NCBI GenBank assembly: GCA_964389475.1 | Contig: CAYMFD010000006.1 | Span: 1-63,749, forward strand | Source: CAYMFD01 sp964389475 | GTDB taxonomy: Bacteria > Bacteroidota > Bacteroidia > Chitinophagales > Saprospiraceae | Direction: 5' to 3' | DNA length: 63,749 nucleotides | In this document: one piece after another, positions 35,845 to 45,544 of the stretch | Position numbering within the stretch: the first letter of the stretch is position 1 | Layout of the letters: every line of letters begins with the position of its first letter | Program-made: the position numbers and the translations under genes | The notes under the pieces: generated by a model | Seen by the model: only the letters and a program-made list of their open reading frames with translations | The model's database searches: none | Told to the model about the DNA's origin: nothing

Positions 35845-38769
35845 TTATCTATCAAGTTTAATGATCTTCTCAGTGTATACGCCACTTTCTGTAGCGACTC
35901 TCACAAAGTAAAGACCTGGCTGTAGGCTAGTCATATCGAAAGTCTCTGAGATACTAGATCCCTGAATGCTTCTCTGACTGACTACGCTACCTGCAACATT
36001 AAGTATCATGGCCTGACCATCTATAGATCGATCTAGCTCTAGTACCAGCGTCACACGATCCTGGACCGGCACCGGAAATACGTTAACAGACTGCAAGCCT
36101 GCTATCTCTGACACACTCGTAGGAGCGGCAGCTACCGTATAAGTAGGTGATAACACAGTACAACCATTCTCATCCGTGATCTCACAAGTGTAGTCACCTG
36201 GCGCTAGATCACTAATAGTCGCTGTCGTAGCTCCATTACTCCATAGGTAGGTTAAGGTACCCGTACCGCCCATGGCAGTCAGACTGATAGAACCATCACT
36301 TGCTCCTACAGCAGACTCGTCGACGACATCAGCAGTACCGAGCTCTAGCATAGCTGGCTCAGCGATACTTACGGCACCACTCTCTGTATAGCCGAAATCA
36401 TCAATCATCTCAAACGTATAGTCACCGGGAGCTAGGTCCATAACCGTCTCGCCAGTCCATGTATCACCCGCTGCATTAGTCCATGTAACCGTATATGGTG
36501 GTAGACCACCTGCAGGATTGACACTAGCCACACCTGTAGACTCACCGAAGCAAAGCACATCAGCTGCGGTAGGTGCCGCGACTAGGTCGACCACGTAGGT
36601 TACTACTTGGCACTGCTCAGCTGGACCACATTCATTAGTGACCGTAACACACACCTCATAGTCTCCATTCTCAGCAAACTCTACGATGATCTCATTCATA
36701 TCAGAAGACTGGTTGTTACCGTAACTCCACGACACATTGTCTGTCACATCTGACGTATTAGTCAGTGTGAGTTGACCATCTACTAGCACATAATCAAAGC
36801 TAGGTGAAGGCAATGCTGCATCACTCTCTATGGTAACTAGCTGTGTCGCTGCACAACCAGTGGCTATGTCTGTCACTACTAGCGTATATGTACCGGCAGA
36901 AGTCACAATAATACTTGGTGTATCGCTAGCACCACTGATGGCACCATCGCTAGTAGTCCACGCGAATGTATAGTCAGTAATATCGCCTTGCACAGCACCT
37001 ACTACGTCAGTAGATGGCTCTGCACAGGTCAGCATCGATGGCGTAGATACTGTCACTTGCGGCTGGTCATCACTCAGACCTACCACCACTTGTGCAGAAG
37101 TCGAGCAACCATTAGATGCTACAGCCTCAGCCGTGTATGTGCTGGCCGCATCTACAATTACACAGTTTTGCTGTACTGGTCCTGATGGCAACATCCACGT
37201 CACTGTATTAGCAGCATCGGTAGTAGCACATAACTGTACTGCTGCCACAGTACAAGTCAAGTCTACATTGTCAGAGACACTTAGCATAGGCTCGGTAAAG
37301 TCTTGTGCGACGCTTACCATGGTGGTCGTTTCGCAATTTACAGCCGTATTCGTTACTTTCAGCTCATAGTCTCCAGCTGCGTCTACAACGGCATTGAGCT
37401 GATCGGCACCGCTTACTATATTACCCGTAGTCGTCGTCCACAGGTAAGTTACGTCAGCACCGCTAGTACTACCTACGCCAGATAGCGTTGCAGTAGTTGC
37501 TGCACAGTCTATATCATTGCTACTCTCAGCCATGGCCACCGGGGCAGGCTCGTTATCTACTGCGATAGTAAATACCTTCTCGCATTGATTACCATCTGTA
37601 ATCTTTAGTTCGTAGTCACCTCCTGCGAGATTTTGGAAGAGTCCGCTTGTGTTACTCATACCGCCATCTAGTTCGTAGGTGAATGGAAATGTACCTCCGG
37701 TCGCCTCAGCATCTATCTCACCATTCGCTTGATCGCAAGCTGCCGTCTGAGAGAAATAGTTAACACCTACCTCGTCAGGCTCCCACACGAAGTAGAAACC
37801 AAACTCTTGACAGCCGCTAGGGCCAGTCACTGTTACATCGTAGTTACCCCCATCGAGGCCAGTAAGTAGTGGACCCGTCATACCATTACTCCAGTCATAA
37901 GTATATCCAGATCCTGTAGAACCGAATGCTTCTACCTCGATCACACCATCTCCAGCGGACTTGCAAGTCACGTCATCAACACCTAAGAGGTCCACTCCTA
38001 GAGCCCCTTGAGATGGACCATCAACGTCAAATGTTCGTACGATATCGTATCCGTGGCTATCCGTTAGGGTCACTGTATATGTACCTTCATCGAGACCTGT
38101 AAGGTCTTCGGTAGATGCGCCATTACTCCATGCGTACGACACATTATTATATCCACCTATAGGATCGAGGTCGATCTCACCGTCACCGCCACATACGGCA
38201 TCAAAGGTCGTCGCCGTAGCCTCTAGACTAAATGACTCAATCAGCCAATCCTCCCATACAGAAGGAGTAGCACCTGTCCAGCTGCCTATCCAATAGACAC
38301 GCATGTCCGGTGACACAGCATATAGCGTGGGATATCCTAGAATTTGGTACGTATTACCGAGGTTTTGATTGGCCCCTTCTAGGTGAACTGTATGGTATGG
38401 TGTACCCGTCACCCAATCGCCTTGGGTACCGCCGACACATCCCGCTGGCCCAAATAGGCATGCCTGATTAGTCGATGGTGAAGCTTCTAGATAAAACATC
38501 TCGATCTGATCTGTACCATTAGGCCCCCAGTTGTCATAAGCCGTACGCATATGGTGTTGGTTATGGTAAGTGTAACATGGCCCACACCAAGTTGCAGAAA
38601 ATTTAAGACCGACTGCCTTTCCACTAGCAGCAATACTGCTAAGTGTATGTGTACCACCAAAGACATCAGTTACAGTCCAGTCGGGTGCTGCCGTCCCATT
38701 GGGCATCTGGGCAGATACCATGGTCGATGTCAGCAAAAGGACAACAAAAAGAGTAAATTTTGTTTTCAT
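35845..38769 (-). CDS. Secreted thioredoxin-domain protein with SprB-like repeats and T9SS sorting domain
   Basis: This 974-residue protein has a signal peptide (1-20), then a thioredoxin/AhpC-TSA fold (about 25-185) with the active site FSATWCGPCYTYH. About 700 residues of SprB-type and Ig-like beta repeats follow; recurring phrases are SYAWSNGAST, YTYDWSNGMTG and LTYLWSNGATT, each followed by a LxPGDY-like turn (LDEGTYTV, LDGGNYDV, LAPGDYTC). The last 80 residues form a type A T9SS C-terminal domain (VFPVPVQDR to LQPGLYFVRV). SprB repeats are known from the gliding adhesin SprB. A surface-exposed oxidoreductase on a repeat stalk is the direct reading; substrate unknown. Confidence 0.9.
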   Translation of the reverse strand: MKTKFTLFVVLLLTSTMVSAQMPNGTAAPDWTVTDVFGGTHTLSSIAASGKAVGLKFSATWCGPCYTYHNQHHMRTAYDNWGPNGTDQIEMFYLEASPSTNQACLFGPAGCVGGTQGDWVTGTPYHTVHLEGANQNLGNTYQILGYPTLYAVSPDMRVYWIGSWTGATPSVWEDWLIESFSLEATATTFDAVCGGDGEIDLDPIGGYNNVSYAWSNGASTEDLTGLDEGTYTVTLTDSHGYDIVRTFDVDGPSQGALGVDLLGVDDVTCKSAGDGVIEVEAFGSTGSGYTYDWSNGMTGPLLTGLDGGNYDVTVTGPSGCQEFGFYFVWEPDEVGVNYFSQTAACDQANGEIDAEATGGTFPFTYELDGGMSNTSGLFQNLAGGDYELKITDGNQCEKVFTIAVDNEPAPVAMAESSNDIDCAATTATLSGVGSTSGADVTYLWTTTTGNIVSGADQLNAVVDAAGDYELKVTNTAVNCETTTMVSVAQDFTEPMLSVSDNVDLTCTVAAVQLCATTDAANTVTWMLPSGPVQQNCVIVDAASTYTAEAVASNGCSTSAQVVVGLSDDQPQVTVSTPSMLTCAEPSTDVVGAVQGDITDYTFAWTTSDGAISGASDTPSIIVTSAGTYTLVVTDIATGCAATQLVTIESDAALPSPSFDYVLVDGQLTLTNTSDVTDNVSWSYGNNQSSDMNEIIVEFAENGDYEVCVTVTNECGPAEQCQVVTYVVDLVAAPTAADVLCFGESTGVASVNPAGGLPPYTVTWTNAAGDTWTGETVMDLAPGDYTFEMIDDFGYTESGAVSIAEPAMLELGTADVVDESAVGASDGSISLTAMGGTGTLTYLWSNGATTATISDLAPGDYTCEITDENGCTVLSPTYTVAAAPTSVSEIAGLQSVNVFPVPVQDRVTLVLELDRSIDGQAMILNVAGSVVSQRSIQGSSISETFDMTSLQPGLYFVRVATESGVYTEKIIKLDR

Positions 38770-39022
38770 AAGACAGAAGGGTTTAAAAGGATTTTATGCG
38801 TAAAAAAGCCTACTTGCGTAGAATATAATTTCCTACAATAATTTTTCGACAACGTTCTCAATGTCATTTTGACACTTAGTCGCCTTATAATTTTGCATAA
38901 ACATAACAAAACAGACTTAATTTCACATCATGTAGGCGGTGTAACCTCTAAGAGTTGGTGATATACTACTTTGACGAAGTCTAGCATTGCTCGACGTCAA
39001 TCTTTGGCTAGCTTTGTACTCT
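38770..39022. other. Divergent intergenic region between the thioredoxin/SprB gene and the mutase gene
   Basis: 253 bp, AT-rich in its left half, which would serve as a long untranslated leader for the minus-strand gene. The right end carries the mutase promoter listed separately. No RNA gene, repeat or additional frame with support was seen. Confidence 0.5.
38987..39016 (+). promoter_or_regulatory. Promoter of the methylmalonyl-CoA mutase gene
   Basis: TTG (38987-38989), a 19-nt spacer and TAGCTTTG (39009-39016) match the Bacteroidota -33/-7 pattern. The ATG at 39023 follows only 6 nt after the -7 element, so the message would be leaderless or nearly so. Confidence 0.65.
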
Positions 39023-41929
39023 ATGGCTTTGAGTAATAAACCTAACATCGCAGACTACTTTGCTAAACCGTCGCTCGCAGAGTGGGAACAGAGGCTCCTA
39101 AAAGACCTCAAGGGCAAAACACTTGACACCCTGGCGACGCAGTTAGACGATACGCTGAACACCCGCTCCTACCAGGCTGAGAGCACGGCTCTGCGACCTC
39201 CCCCCATCAAAACTGCAGGAGGCTGGGTAAACAATGTCGAGATCACCTACACCACAGCAGAAGCTGCCAGCAAAGAAGCCATAGAAGCCCTCCAAGGTGG
39301 AGCTAGTGGAGTGACGTTTATACTCAGCGGCGCAGTAAATATCGAGGTCCTGCTAGAGGATATCTATATCGACTTTATCACCATCGCACTTAAGGGATCA
39401 TACGATGTAGCTACCGTGGGTAAGGCCTTAGAAGCAATAGCCGACAAGCGAGGTATCGCTATCGACAAGCTCAAGGTACTGGCATACGACTGCACACCTA
39501 GTGACAATACGCCTACCTGGATAACACCCGTAGTACAGCTAGCAGACAATCAGGCCATCGAGTCGTACCTCAGCAATGCGACACATGATAAGCAACATGC
39601 CGTCGAGGTAACACTGACCGATCGCTTCTACAGTAATGTGGCCCTGCTGAGAGCTCTGCGTCTAGCCCTATCATCTAGCGAAGGTCCAGCTTATATCATG
39701 ACGCGGATACCAAGCTCCGCTCCCGACGACTACCAGTTGATCCGGTCAGGAGCGATAGCGCTATCTGCTATCAGTGGTGGTGTAGACCATCTAACGATTG
39801 AGCCTCACGATGATACCAAGGATGCAAAACGACTAAGCAGAAACATATCCCTACTGCTATCACAAGAGTCCTACCTGGATCGTGTAGGTGACCCTGCTGC
39901 GGGCTCATACTTTATAGAGGCGGCCACTAAAGCCTACCTCGATGAGTGGGGCTTAAGCAATATCACTGTAGCCTCACAGGACGAGAGCTCTACTACCTAC
40001 CAAACTTACGAAGGCATTGATATCAAACAAGCCTATACATCCTCCGATATTGCGACGGCAGACCATATAGGGTATGCTAGCGGTATACCACCCTACTTAC
40101 GTGGTCCCTACGGAACAATGTATACCGGTCGGCCATGGACGATACGCCAGTATGCAGGCTTTAGCACAGCAGAAAAGAGCAATGCCTTTTATAAGAGAAA
40201 TCTAGCGGCTGGACAGAAAGGACTGTCCGTGGCCTTTGACCTAGCTACTCATAGAGGCTATGACTCCGACCACCCACGAGTTACAGGTGATGTAGGCATG
40301 GCTGGTGTAGCTATCGATACCGTAGAGGATATGAAGGTCCTCTTCGATAGTATACCGCTAGACCAGATGTCCGTCTCGATGACGATGAATGGTGCGGTGA
40401 TCCCCATCATGTCTTTCTACATCGTGGCAGCAGAGGAGCAGGGAGTAGATATAAGCGAACTCTCTGGCACCATACAAAATGACATCCTCAAGGAATTTAT
40501 GGTCCGCAATACGTACATCTATCCTCCAGCAGCTAGTATGCGTATCATCGGCGATATCTTTGAGTATACGTCTCAACGGATGCCGCGATTTAACAGCATA
40601 AGTATCAGCGGCTACCACATGCACGAGGCTGGAGCTCCTGCGACCATAGAGCTAGCCTATACCCTCAGCGATGGCTTAGAGTACTTACGAAAAGGCATTG
40701 AGGCCGGCCTTAAGATCGATGACTTCGCTCCCCGCTTGAGCTTCTTCTGGGGTATAGGGATGAATCACTTTATGGAAATCGCTAAAATGAGGGCCGCGAG
40801 AGTCCTCTGGGCGAGGATCGTCAAGGACTTTAACCCCACCAACCCCAAATCCATGGCGCTACGTACCCACTCACAGACGAGTGGGTGGAGCCTGACGGCT
40901 CAAGATCCTTACAACAATGTAGCTCGTACCACAGTCGAAGCCATGGCCGCAGTATTCGGTGGCACGCAGTCTCTACATACTAATAGTCTGGACGAAGCGC
41001 TAGCCCTACCTACGGACTACAGTGCCAAGATCGCGAGAGACACCCAGCGATACCTACAGCAAGTGTCTGGCATTACAGAAGCCATCGATCCGTGGGGTGG
41101 GTCCTACTATGTAGAATACCTGACCAAAGAGATCATCGACGCAGCATGGAAGCTCATACTAGAAATAGAGGCCCATGGCGGTATGACCAAGGCTATCGAG
41201 GCGGGCATTCCCAAGATGAGGATCGAGGAGGCTGCTGCCAAAAGACAGGCCAATATAGATACGGGCCAGGATCAGATTATCGGCGTTAATGCATTTAGGG
41301 TGGATGGCCAGTCCGACATCGATGTACTAGAAATAGATAACGAAAAGGTCAGAGAACTCCAGGTCAAAAGCCTCAAGCAGATCAAAGCCAGCCGTGATAA
41401 CGAAGCAGTGCAGCGACACCTAGATGCTCTACAAAAGTGTGCGGCCAACTCAGACGGCAATCTCCTGGAGCTCGCAGTACATGCAGCACGAGCCCGTGCT
41501 ACCCTAGGCGAAATCTCGCTATCTTTAGAAAATGTATTTGGTCGCTACCAGGCCGTACATCGAACGATCCAAGGCGTATATGCATCAGCTGTGAACCAAA
41601 ACGAGTCATTTATCAAAGCGCAGGCACTCAGCGATGAGTTCGCTGCTATCGAAGGCCGGCGACCACGTATCATGATTGCCAAACTAGGGCAGGACGGACA
41701 CGACCGCGGNNNNNNNNNNNNNNNNNNNNNNNNNNNNNNNNNNNNNNNNNNNNNNNNNNNNNNNNNNNNNNNNNNNNNNNNNNNNNNNNNNNNNNNNNNN
41801 NNNNNNNNNCAAGACTATGACTACCTCTTCGATGCGGATGTTGCTGGAGTATTCGGGCCGGGGACGGTAATAAGTGAGGCTGCGTCTGAGATACTATCGC
41901 TGATGATAGAAGCTCGGAAAGAAGCATAG
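39023..41929 (+). CDS. Fused methylmalonyl-CoA mutase (MutA-like N-terminus plus MutB), with internal gap
   Basis: The enzyme interconverts methylmalonyl-CoA and succinyl-CoA using adenosylcobalamin. Residues 1 to about 327 resemble a shortened small subunit MutA (SLAEWEQRLLKDLKG at the start, VGDPAAGSYFIEAATKAYLD near 290). From about 329 the full large subunit follows (GIPPYLRGPYGTMYTGRPWT, YAGFSTAEKSNAFYKRNLAA, HMHEAGAPATIELAYTLSDG). The B12-binding domain has GQDGHDRG (near 890), the DxHxxG lower-ligand site, and resumes at QDYDYLFDADVAGVFGPGT. The ATG at 39023 fits the promoter; an upstream TTG is less likely. A 100-N gap cuts the B12 domain. No meaB or epimerase gene is nearby. Confidence 0.92.
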   Translation: MALSNKPNIADYFAKPSLAEWEQRLLKDLKGKTLDTLATQLDDTLNTRSYQAESTALRPPPIKTAGGWVNNVEITYTTAEAASKEAIEALQGGASGVTFILSGAVNIEVLLEDIYIDFITIALKGSYDVATVGKALEAIADKRGIAIDKLKVLAYDCTPSDNTPTWITPVVQLADNQAIESYLSNATHDKQHAVEVTLTDRFYSNVALLRALRLALSSSEGPAYIMTRIPSSAPDDYQLIRSGAIALSAISGGVDHLTIEPHDDTKDAKRLSRNISLLLSQESYLDRVGDPAAGSYFIEAATKAYLDEWGLSNITVASQDESSTTYQTYEGIDIKQAYTSSDIATADHIGYASGIPPYLRGPYGTMYTGRPWTIRQYAGFSTAEKSNAFYKRNLAAGQKGLSVAFDLATHRGYDSDHPRVTGDVGMAGVAIDTVEDMKVLFDSIPLDQMSVSMTMNGAVIPIMSFYIVAAEEQGVDISELSGTIQNDILKEFMVRNTYIYPPAASMRIIGDIFEYTSQRMPRFNSISISGYHMHEAGAPATIELAYTLSDGLEYLRKGIEAGLKIDDFAPRLSFFWGIGMNHFMEIAKMRAARVLWARIVKDFNPTNPKSMALRTHSQTSGWSLTAQDPYNNVARTTVEAMAAVFGGTQSLHTNSLDEALALPTDYSAKIARDTQRYLQQVSGITEAIDPWGGSYYVEYLTKEIIDAAWKLILEIEAHGGMTKAIEAGIPKMRIEEAAAKRQANIDTGQDQIIGVNAFRVDGQSDIDVLEIDNEKVRELQVKSLKQIKASRDNEAVQRHLDALQKCAANSDGNLLELAVHAARARATLGEISLSLENVFGRYQAVHRTIQGVYASAVNQNESFIKAQALSDEFAAIEGRRPRIMIAKLGQDGHDRXXXXXXXXXXXXXXXXXXXXXXXXXXXXXXXXXXQDYDYLFDADVAGVFGPGTVISEAASEILSLMIEARKEA
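41710..41809. other. Assembly gap (100 N) inside the B12-binding domain of the mutase
   Basis: The visible flanks are GQDGHDRG and QDYDYL. In well-known methylmalonyl-CoA mutases about 77 residues separate these points, so about 230 bases are missing and the 100-N length is only a placeholder. The reading frame across the Ns is preserved by chance. Confidence 0.9.
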
Positions 41930-41974
41930 GCTTGCCATGACTGCTCCTTACTACGTTGGCAACTGTAAGGCTGA

Positions 41975-44053
41975 CTAGTAATACCCAAAGTATCGACGAC
42001 AGAACCACTCGATCACCAGGAAGACAAAAAGCAAGGCGAATAGCCACTTGAGGTTGAGTACGGACTGCGTCTCCACAGAATCGTAGAGTACCGGCTTAAG
42101 TTTATTAGTCTCAGTAAGGTAAGTCTTCAAGTCTTCTAGCTGATCGGGATAGTACATCTTCGCTCCAGAGTCAGCTGACAATTGTGCGAGGACATCATGC
42201 CGAGCCGTAAGATCATAAGACTCCAGCTGCACCTCCTTGACGCTAAACTTACCCTTCTGCGTCAGGGTCTTGCCGTTAACCGCCACAGACGCGATATACC
42301 TGTAGCTACCTGGGCCGAACAGCCCTGCATCTAGTGAGTAGTAGGCATTGGTCTTGGACATGGTGTAGTCATACTCCTTGCCATCCTCTGCTATCACCTT
42401 GACGAATACGTCTGGATCATTGACCTGCTCGTAGCTATCATTAAACAACTGGGCTTCGACGATGATCGATTCTGTCTCCTTGTAAATGCTCTTATTGACC
42501 GAGGCCCTGAACTTACGCTTGTCATCTTTGACGAGTAGGTACTGCACCGCCTTGGAGAGGAATTCGTCGACAGCATCGTAGTTCTTCTCTTTCATAAAAT
42601 TAAAGAGCCTCCAGCGCCACACACCCTCTCCCGCAAGCACGCCAGTACGTACACCAGACCGCTCTGAGAAAGCCAGTAGCGGATAGTCTGTATCGACAGT
42701 CTTGATCCGCTGATTGAATACTACCTGACTAGGCCCTGCCGTCCGATATTCACCAAATGGGGCTACCAATGGCGGATAATTGGTCAGGCGATTGAGTAGT
42801 TGCTGATCTAGAATATACCCACTGAAGGACGGTCGTAGTACAGCCTGTACGTCGTCTACATTGTTGCCCCCTACTATCGACACGACGGACTGCTGCTCAT
42901 TAAATGTAGCGACGGCTGTCTGACTACCGAGGACGTACAAGCGAGGTATCCTTCGCTGCTCTAGCTGCTTAACGAGTGGATCTACGTCGTAGCGCTTGCT
43001 AGGTAGATTGTGCAGGATCACGAGGTTATACTGCGCAATATTGTCAGGTTGCGAGTCTGCGTAGGCGATGGTCACCTCGTAGTTTTTCTTACTCGTAAGC
43101 ACGGCCTTGATGGCTGCAAGATCAGGGTGTGGAGCCCCAGCCACCAATAATATTCGCTTACGACTATCGAGTACATCCACATAGAAGTCCTTGTAATTAT
43201 TACTAGTACTCACCTCATCACTTATGGTGGATGCGGCTACCCTATACCGTACGACACCGGACTGATCAGCGTCTAGCGTAAACTCTAGCGTGGTAAAGAA
43301 GTCATTATCATCAATCCTTACTGATGACTTATCTAATCGACGAGGGCTACCATCTACCACCTTACTAATTGATACCTGAGTACTGCTAGCAGAGGCATTA
43401 AAAGCCTGCAAATCGACCTGCACGACAAACTTATCACCGAGGTAGGCGATACGATTGCTGTATACGTTTTTGATCGATATATCTCTACGCCTAGTCGTAT
43501 CACCATAGGCGATGCTGTAGAGTGGCAAGCTGGCTCCGGTAACGTATCTAGGATCTCGACCCTCATTGTATATACCATCACTAGCGAGGATCACGGCACC
43601 CAGGTTTTGATCCGCATAGTTGTCCTGGACATACGCTAGCACCTTACTGAGGTCTGTGCTCTCGCTCTGCGTACTATCGCTGAGACCACTAGTGACTGCC
43701 GAGCCAAAACTCAGCGGTACCACATCGTAAGCCTCGCTCAGGATCTCTGATATAGAGGCTAATTGCTCCTTAACAGGCTGATCGCTAGGCATACTCTTGC
43801 TCGCATCTTGGGCTATCACTACGATGGGCCGCTTGACCTCCTGGGTAAGCGACTTGAGTATCGGTGATAGTAGTAGTATTGCAAGCACACTGATCACTGT
43901 ACCACGCAAAAAGGCAAGCAGGTACGGTAGCCAGCCCTTCTGCTCAGCGAACTTCTTATCCCCGAGGTAAAGGACGACTGCATAAACAGCGCCTAGCAGT
44001 ACACACAAGAGTAGGTACCATGATGGGTATTGTATAGATATATCTCCTAGCAC
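41975..44053 (-). CDS. Membrane protein with VWA-like domain
   Basis: This 692-residue protein has two N-terminal membrane helices (about 12-30 and 42-63), then a von Willebrand A-like domain with a DASKS metal site (near 83-88) and LGAVILASDGIYNEG. Beta-rich domains, a glutamine-amidotransferase-like segment (KRILLVAGAPHPDLAAIKAV, about 300-400) and a last helix close to the C-terminus (LKWLFALLFVFLVIEWF) follow. It resembles the BatA-like and vWA membrane proteins of Bacteroidota; the C-terminal WFCRRYFGYY stays in the cytoplasm. Function unknown. It converges on the mutase gene. Confidence 0.85.
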   Translation of the reverse strand: MLGDISIQYPSWYLLLCVLLGAVYAVVLYLGDKKFAEQKGWLPYLLAFLRGTVISVLAILLLSPILKSLTQEVKRPIVVIAQDASKSMPSDQPVKEQLASISEILSEAYDVVPLSFGSAVTSGLSDSTQSESTDLSKVLAYVQDNYADQNLGAVILASDGIYNEGRDPRYVTGASLPLYSIAYGDTTRRRDISIKNVYSNRIAYLGDKFVVQVDLQAFNASASSTQVSISKVVDGSPRRLDKSSVRIDDNDFFTTLEFTLDADQSGVVRYRVAASTISDEVSTSNNYKDFYVDVLDSRKRILLVAGAPHPDLAAIKAVLTSKKNYEVTIAYADSQPDNIAQYNLVILHNLPSKRYDVDPLVKQLEQRRIPRLYVLGSQTAVATFNEQQSVVSIVGGNNVDDVQAVLRPSFSGYILDQQLLNRLTNYPPLVAPFGEYRTAGPSQVVFNQRIKTVDTDYPLLAFSERSGVRTGVLAGEGVWRWRLFNFMKEKNYDAVDEFLSKAVQYLLVKDDKRKFRASVNKSIYKETESIIVEAQLFNDSYEQVNDPDVFVKVIAEDGKEYDYTMSKTNAYYSLDAGLFGPGSYRYIASVAVNGKTLTQKGKFSVKEVQLESYDLTARHDVLAQLSADSGAKMYYPDQLEDLKTYLTETNKLKPVLYDSVETQSVLNLKWLFALLFVFLVIEWFCRRYFGYY

Positions 44054-44109
44054 GTTATTGGCATTCTATGAGCGAGTCGGCGAAAATAAGGTTTGGTATC
44101 AAGTAGTCC

Positions 44110-45186
44110 TCAAAACTTGGGGCAGATGTCATTATCATTATCGTGGTTGCCGATAAATGTAATACTCACCTCCAGTGCATTAAGTCCTAGTCTGTCGGTG
44201 ACGATATCTCTCAGGTTATGATCGTAGCTCACTCCGAGAATAAATCCACCCTTCTCATAGGCAGCACTCATGATCAGCGACTGTGCACCCCACCCCATTA
44301 CATTATCAGTAGCTCTGATCCACGGTCCGAAGTGGAGATACTTATCGTCAGCGGAGGGCACCCTCCAGCGTACATTGGTTCCTACATTGACCTCCGTGTG
44401 AGGACCTTGATTCATATATAATGCTCGAGGCTCTACCCGTACATAGTTACTCATCTCGATCGAGGTGCCAGCAGTGACTGTCAGTCGGGTGTGTAGTGTA
44501 TTGACCTTTTCGAGATTGTCGTCAGGGCGATCGTCCGACCTGTAGAACGACACGTTAGTACCTGTGAGGTGGTGGGCGGCTACTCCTATGAAGTATCGAT
44601 TGCCCTTCTCCGGCGATATGGAGTAGTTGAGGCCCAGCCCGAAGTCAAAATGGCCAAAATTATTGGCTGGCAGTACCTCTATCGTTGGGTTAGTATATCC
44701 ATTCTGAGCATTAAACATATCCTCAAAAGTGAGGTCCTCGTAGTTGATATTGCGCTGCATCATACCCACTTGCATGCCGCCACCGATGTAGTGTCGCTTG
44801 CGCTGATCTAGGGCTTTATGAAAGGCCGTGTAGAGTGAAATCTGATTAGTATTGAGGTCAAAGACGCCTACCTGATCGCTGTAAAATGACAGCCCAGCCA
44901 CAAACTTATCGGGCACACGCTTGGTCTCACCACCCACATCGAAGACGACATCGCCACTCACTAGCGTGGTACTTATCGGTGCATCTAACGCTGTCAACCA
45001 CTGATCGCGGTATATCGCAGAGGCTCTAAAGGTACCTTCGTACGTCCCTGCCAGCGCAGGGTTGATCATCAGTGGTGCAGTAAAAAACTGAGAAAAATGT
45101 GGATCCTGTGCATGACAAAGCTTCACACCAATCGTGAGATGTATACACATGACCAAGCTAATACAACAGACTATTTTTTGCGACAT
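44110..45186 (-). CDS. PorP/SprF family type IX secretion membrane protein
   Basis: I place the start at the ATG at 45186, giving 358 residues with a signal peptide (1-27). The mature N-terminus (QDPHFSQFFTAPLMINPALA) is the hallmark of PorP/SprF proteins, which form outer-membrane barrels that help fix or export T9SS cargo carrying type B sorting domains. A longer frame upstream runs into the opposite cobalamin riboswitch and is not coding. The giant adhesin at the end of the window has such a type B domain, but the usual PorP-cargo pairing is with an immediate neighbour, and none is here. Confidence 0.93.
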   Translation of the reverse strand: MSQKIVCCISLVMCIHLTIGVKLCHAQDPHFSQFFTAPLMINPALAGTYEGTFRASAIYRDQWLTALDAPISTTLVSGDVVFDVGGETKRVPDKFVAGLSFYSDQVGVFDLNTNQISLYTAFHKALDQRKRHYIGGGMQVGMMQRNINYEDLTFEDMFNAQNGYTNPTIEVLPANNFGHFDFGLGLNYSISPEKGNRYFIGVAAHHLTGTNVSFYRSDDRPDDNLEKVNTLHTRLTVTAGTSIEMSNYVRVEPRALYMNQGPHTEVNVGTNVRWRVPSADDKYLHFGPWIRATDNVMGWGAQSLIMSAAYEKGGFILGVSYDHNLRDIVTDRLGLNALEVSITFIGNHDNDNDICPKF

Positions 45187-45229
45187 CCTTAGACGGTAAT
45201 TATATACGTGGCTTATCAAAACGCTGGCA

Positions 45230-45258
45230 CAAAGGTAGAGATTATACATGCATAACAA
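45230..45258 (-). promoter_or_regulatory. Promoter of the PorP/SprF gene
   Basis: On the minus strand TTG (45258-45256), an 18-nt spacer and TACCTTTG (45237-45230) match the Bacteroidota consensus. The leader to the ATG at 45186 would be about 38 nt, which supports that start. Confidence 0.7.
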
Positions 45259-45324
45259 ATTAGATACAATATCAACTCTTAAGACTACCTTCGCACCTAG
45301 CAAATGGTGAGTTATTAATAGCCA

Positions 45325-45510
45325 ATTAAATAGCCTCTTAAAAGGGAATACCAGTGTAAATCTGGAGCTATACCCGTAGCTGTGAGTCCTACCTACAGAT
45401 CGTAGTGTCACTCTGGGCCACTGTCATTAATTAATGATGGGAAGGCGACACATGATCAGGACGAGCCAGAAGACCTGCCACTTGCGTGTAGTGTTACGAT
45501 GATTCGGGAG
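45325..45510 (+). ncRNA. Cobalamin riboswitch
   Basis: The core signatures appear in order: AAAAGGGAATACCAGTGTAA with ATCTGG (the GGGAA...GGTGnAA region), GCTATACCCGTAGCTGTGA (the GCnnCCCCGCnRCTGT-like part), GGGAAGGCG, and the B12 box GAGCCAGAAGACCTGCC (45463-45479). It precedes a BtuB-like receptor by some 40 nt, so it should shut off translation or transcription of the receptor operon when cobalamin is plentiful. A -7-like TACCTTCG lies at 45286-45293. The exact ends are approximate. Confidence 0.92.
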
Positions 45511-45544
45511 TTGATCAAAGGCACAGAAAGATGGTAATACCGTT

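Noticed and set aside
45187..45411. Longer start for the PorP/SprF gene
   Set aside because: The extension would run through the opposite cobalamin riboswitch and lacks a signal peptide; the promoter at 45230-45258 supports the ATG at 45186.
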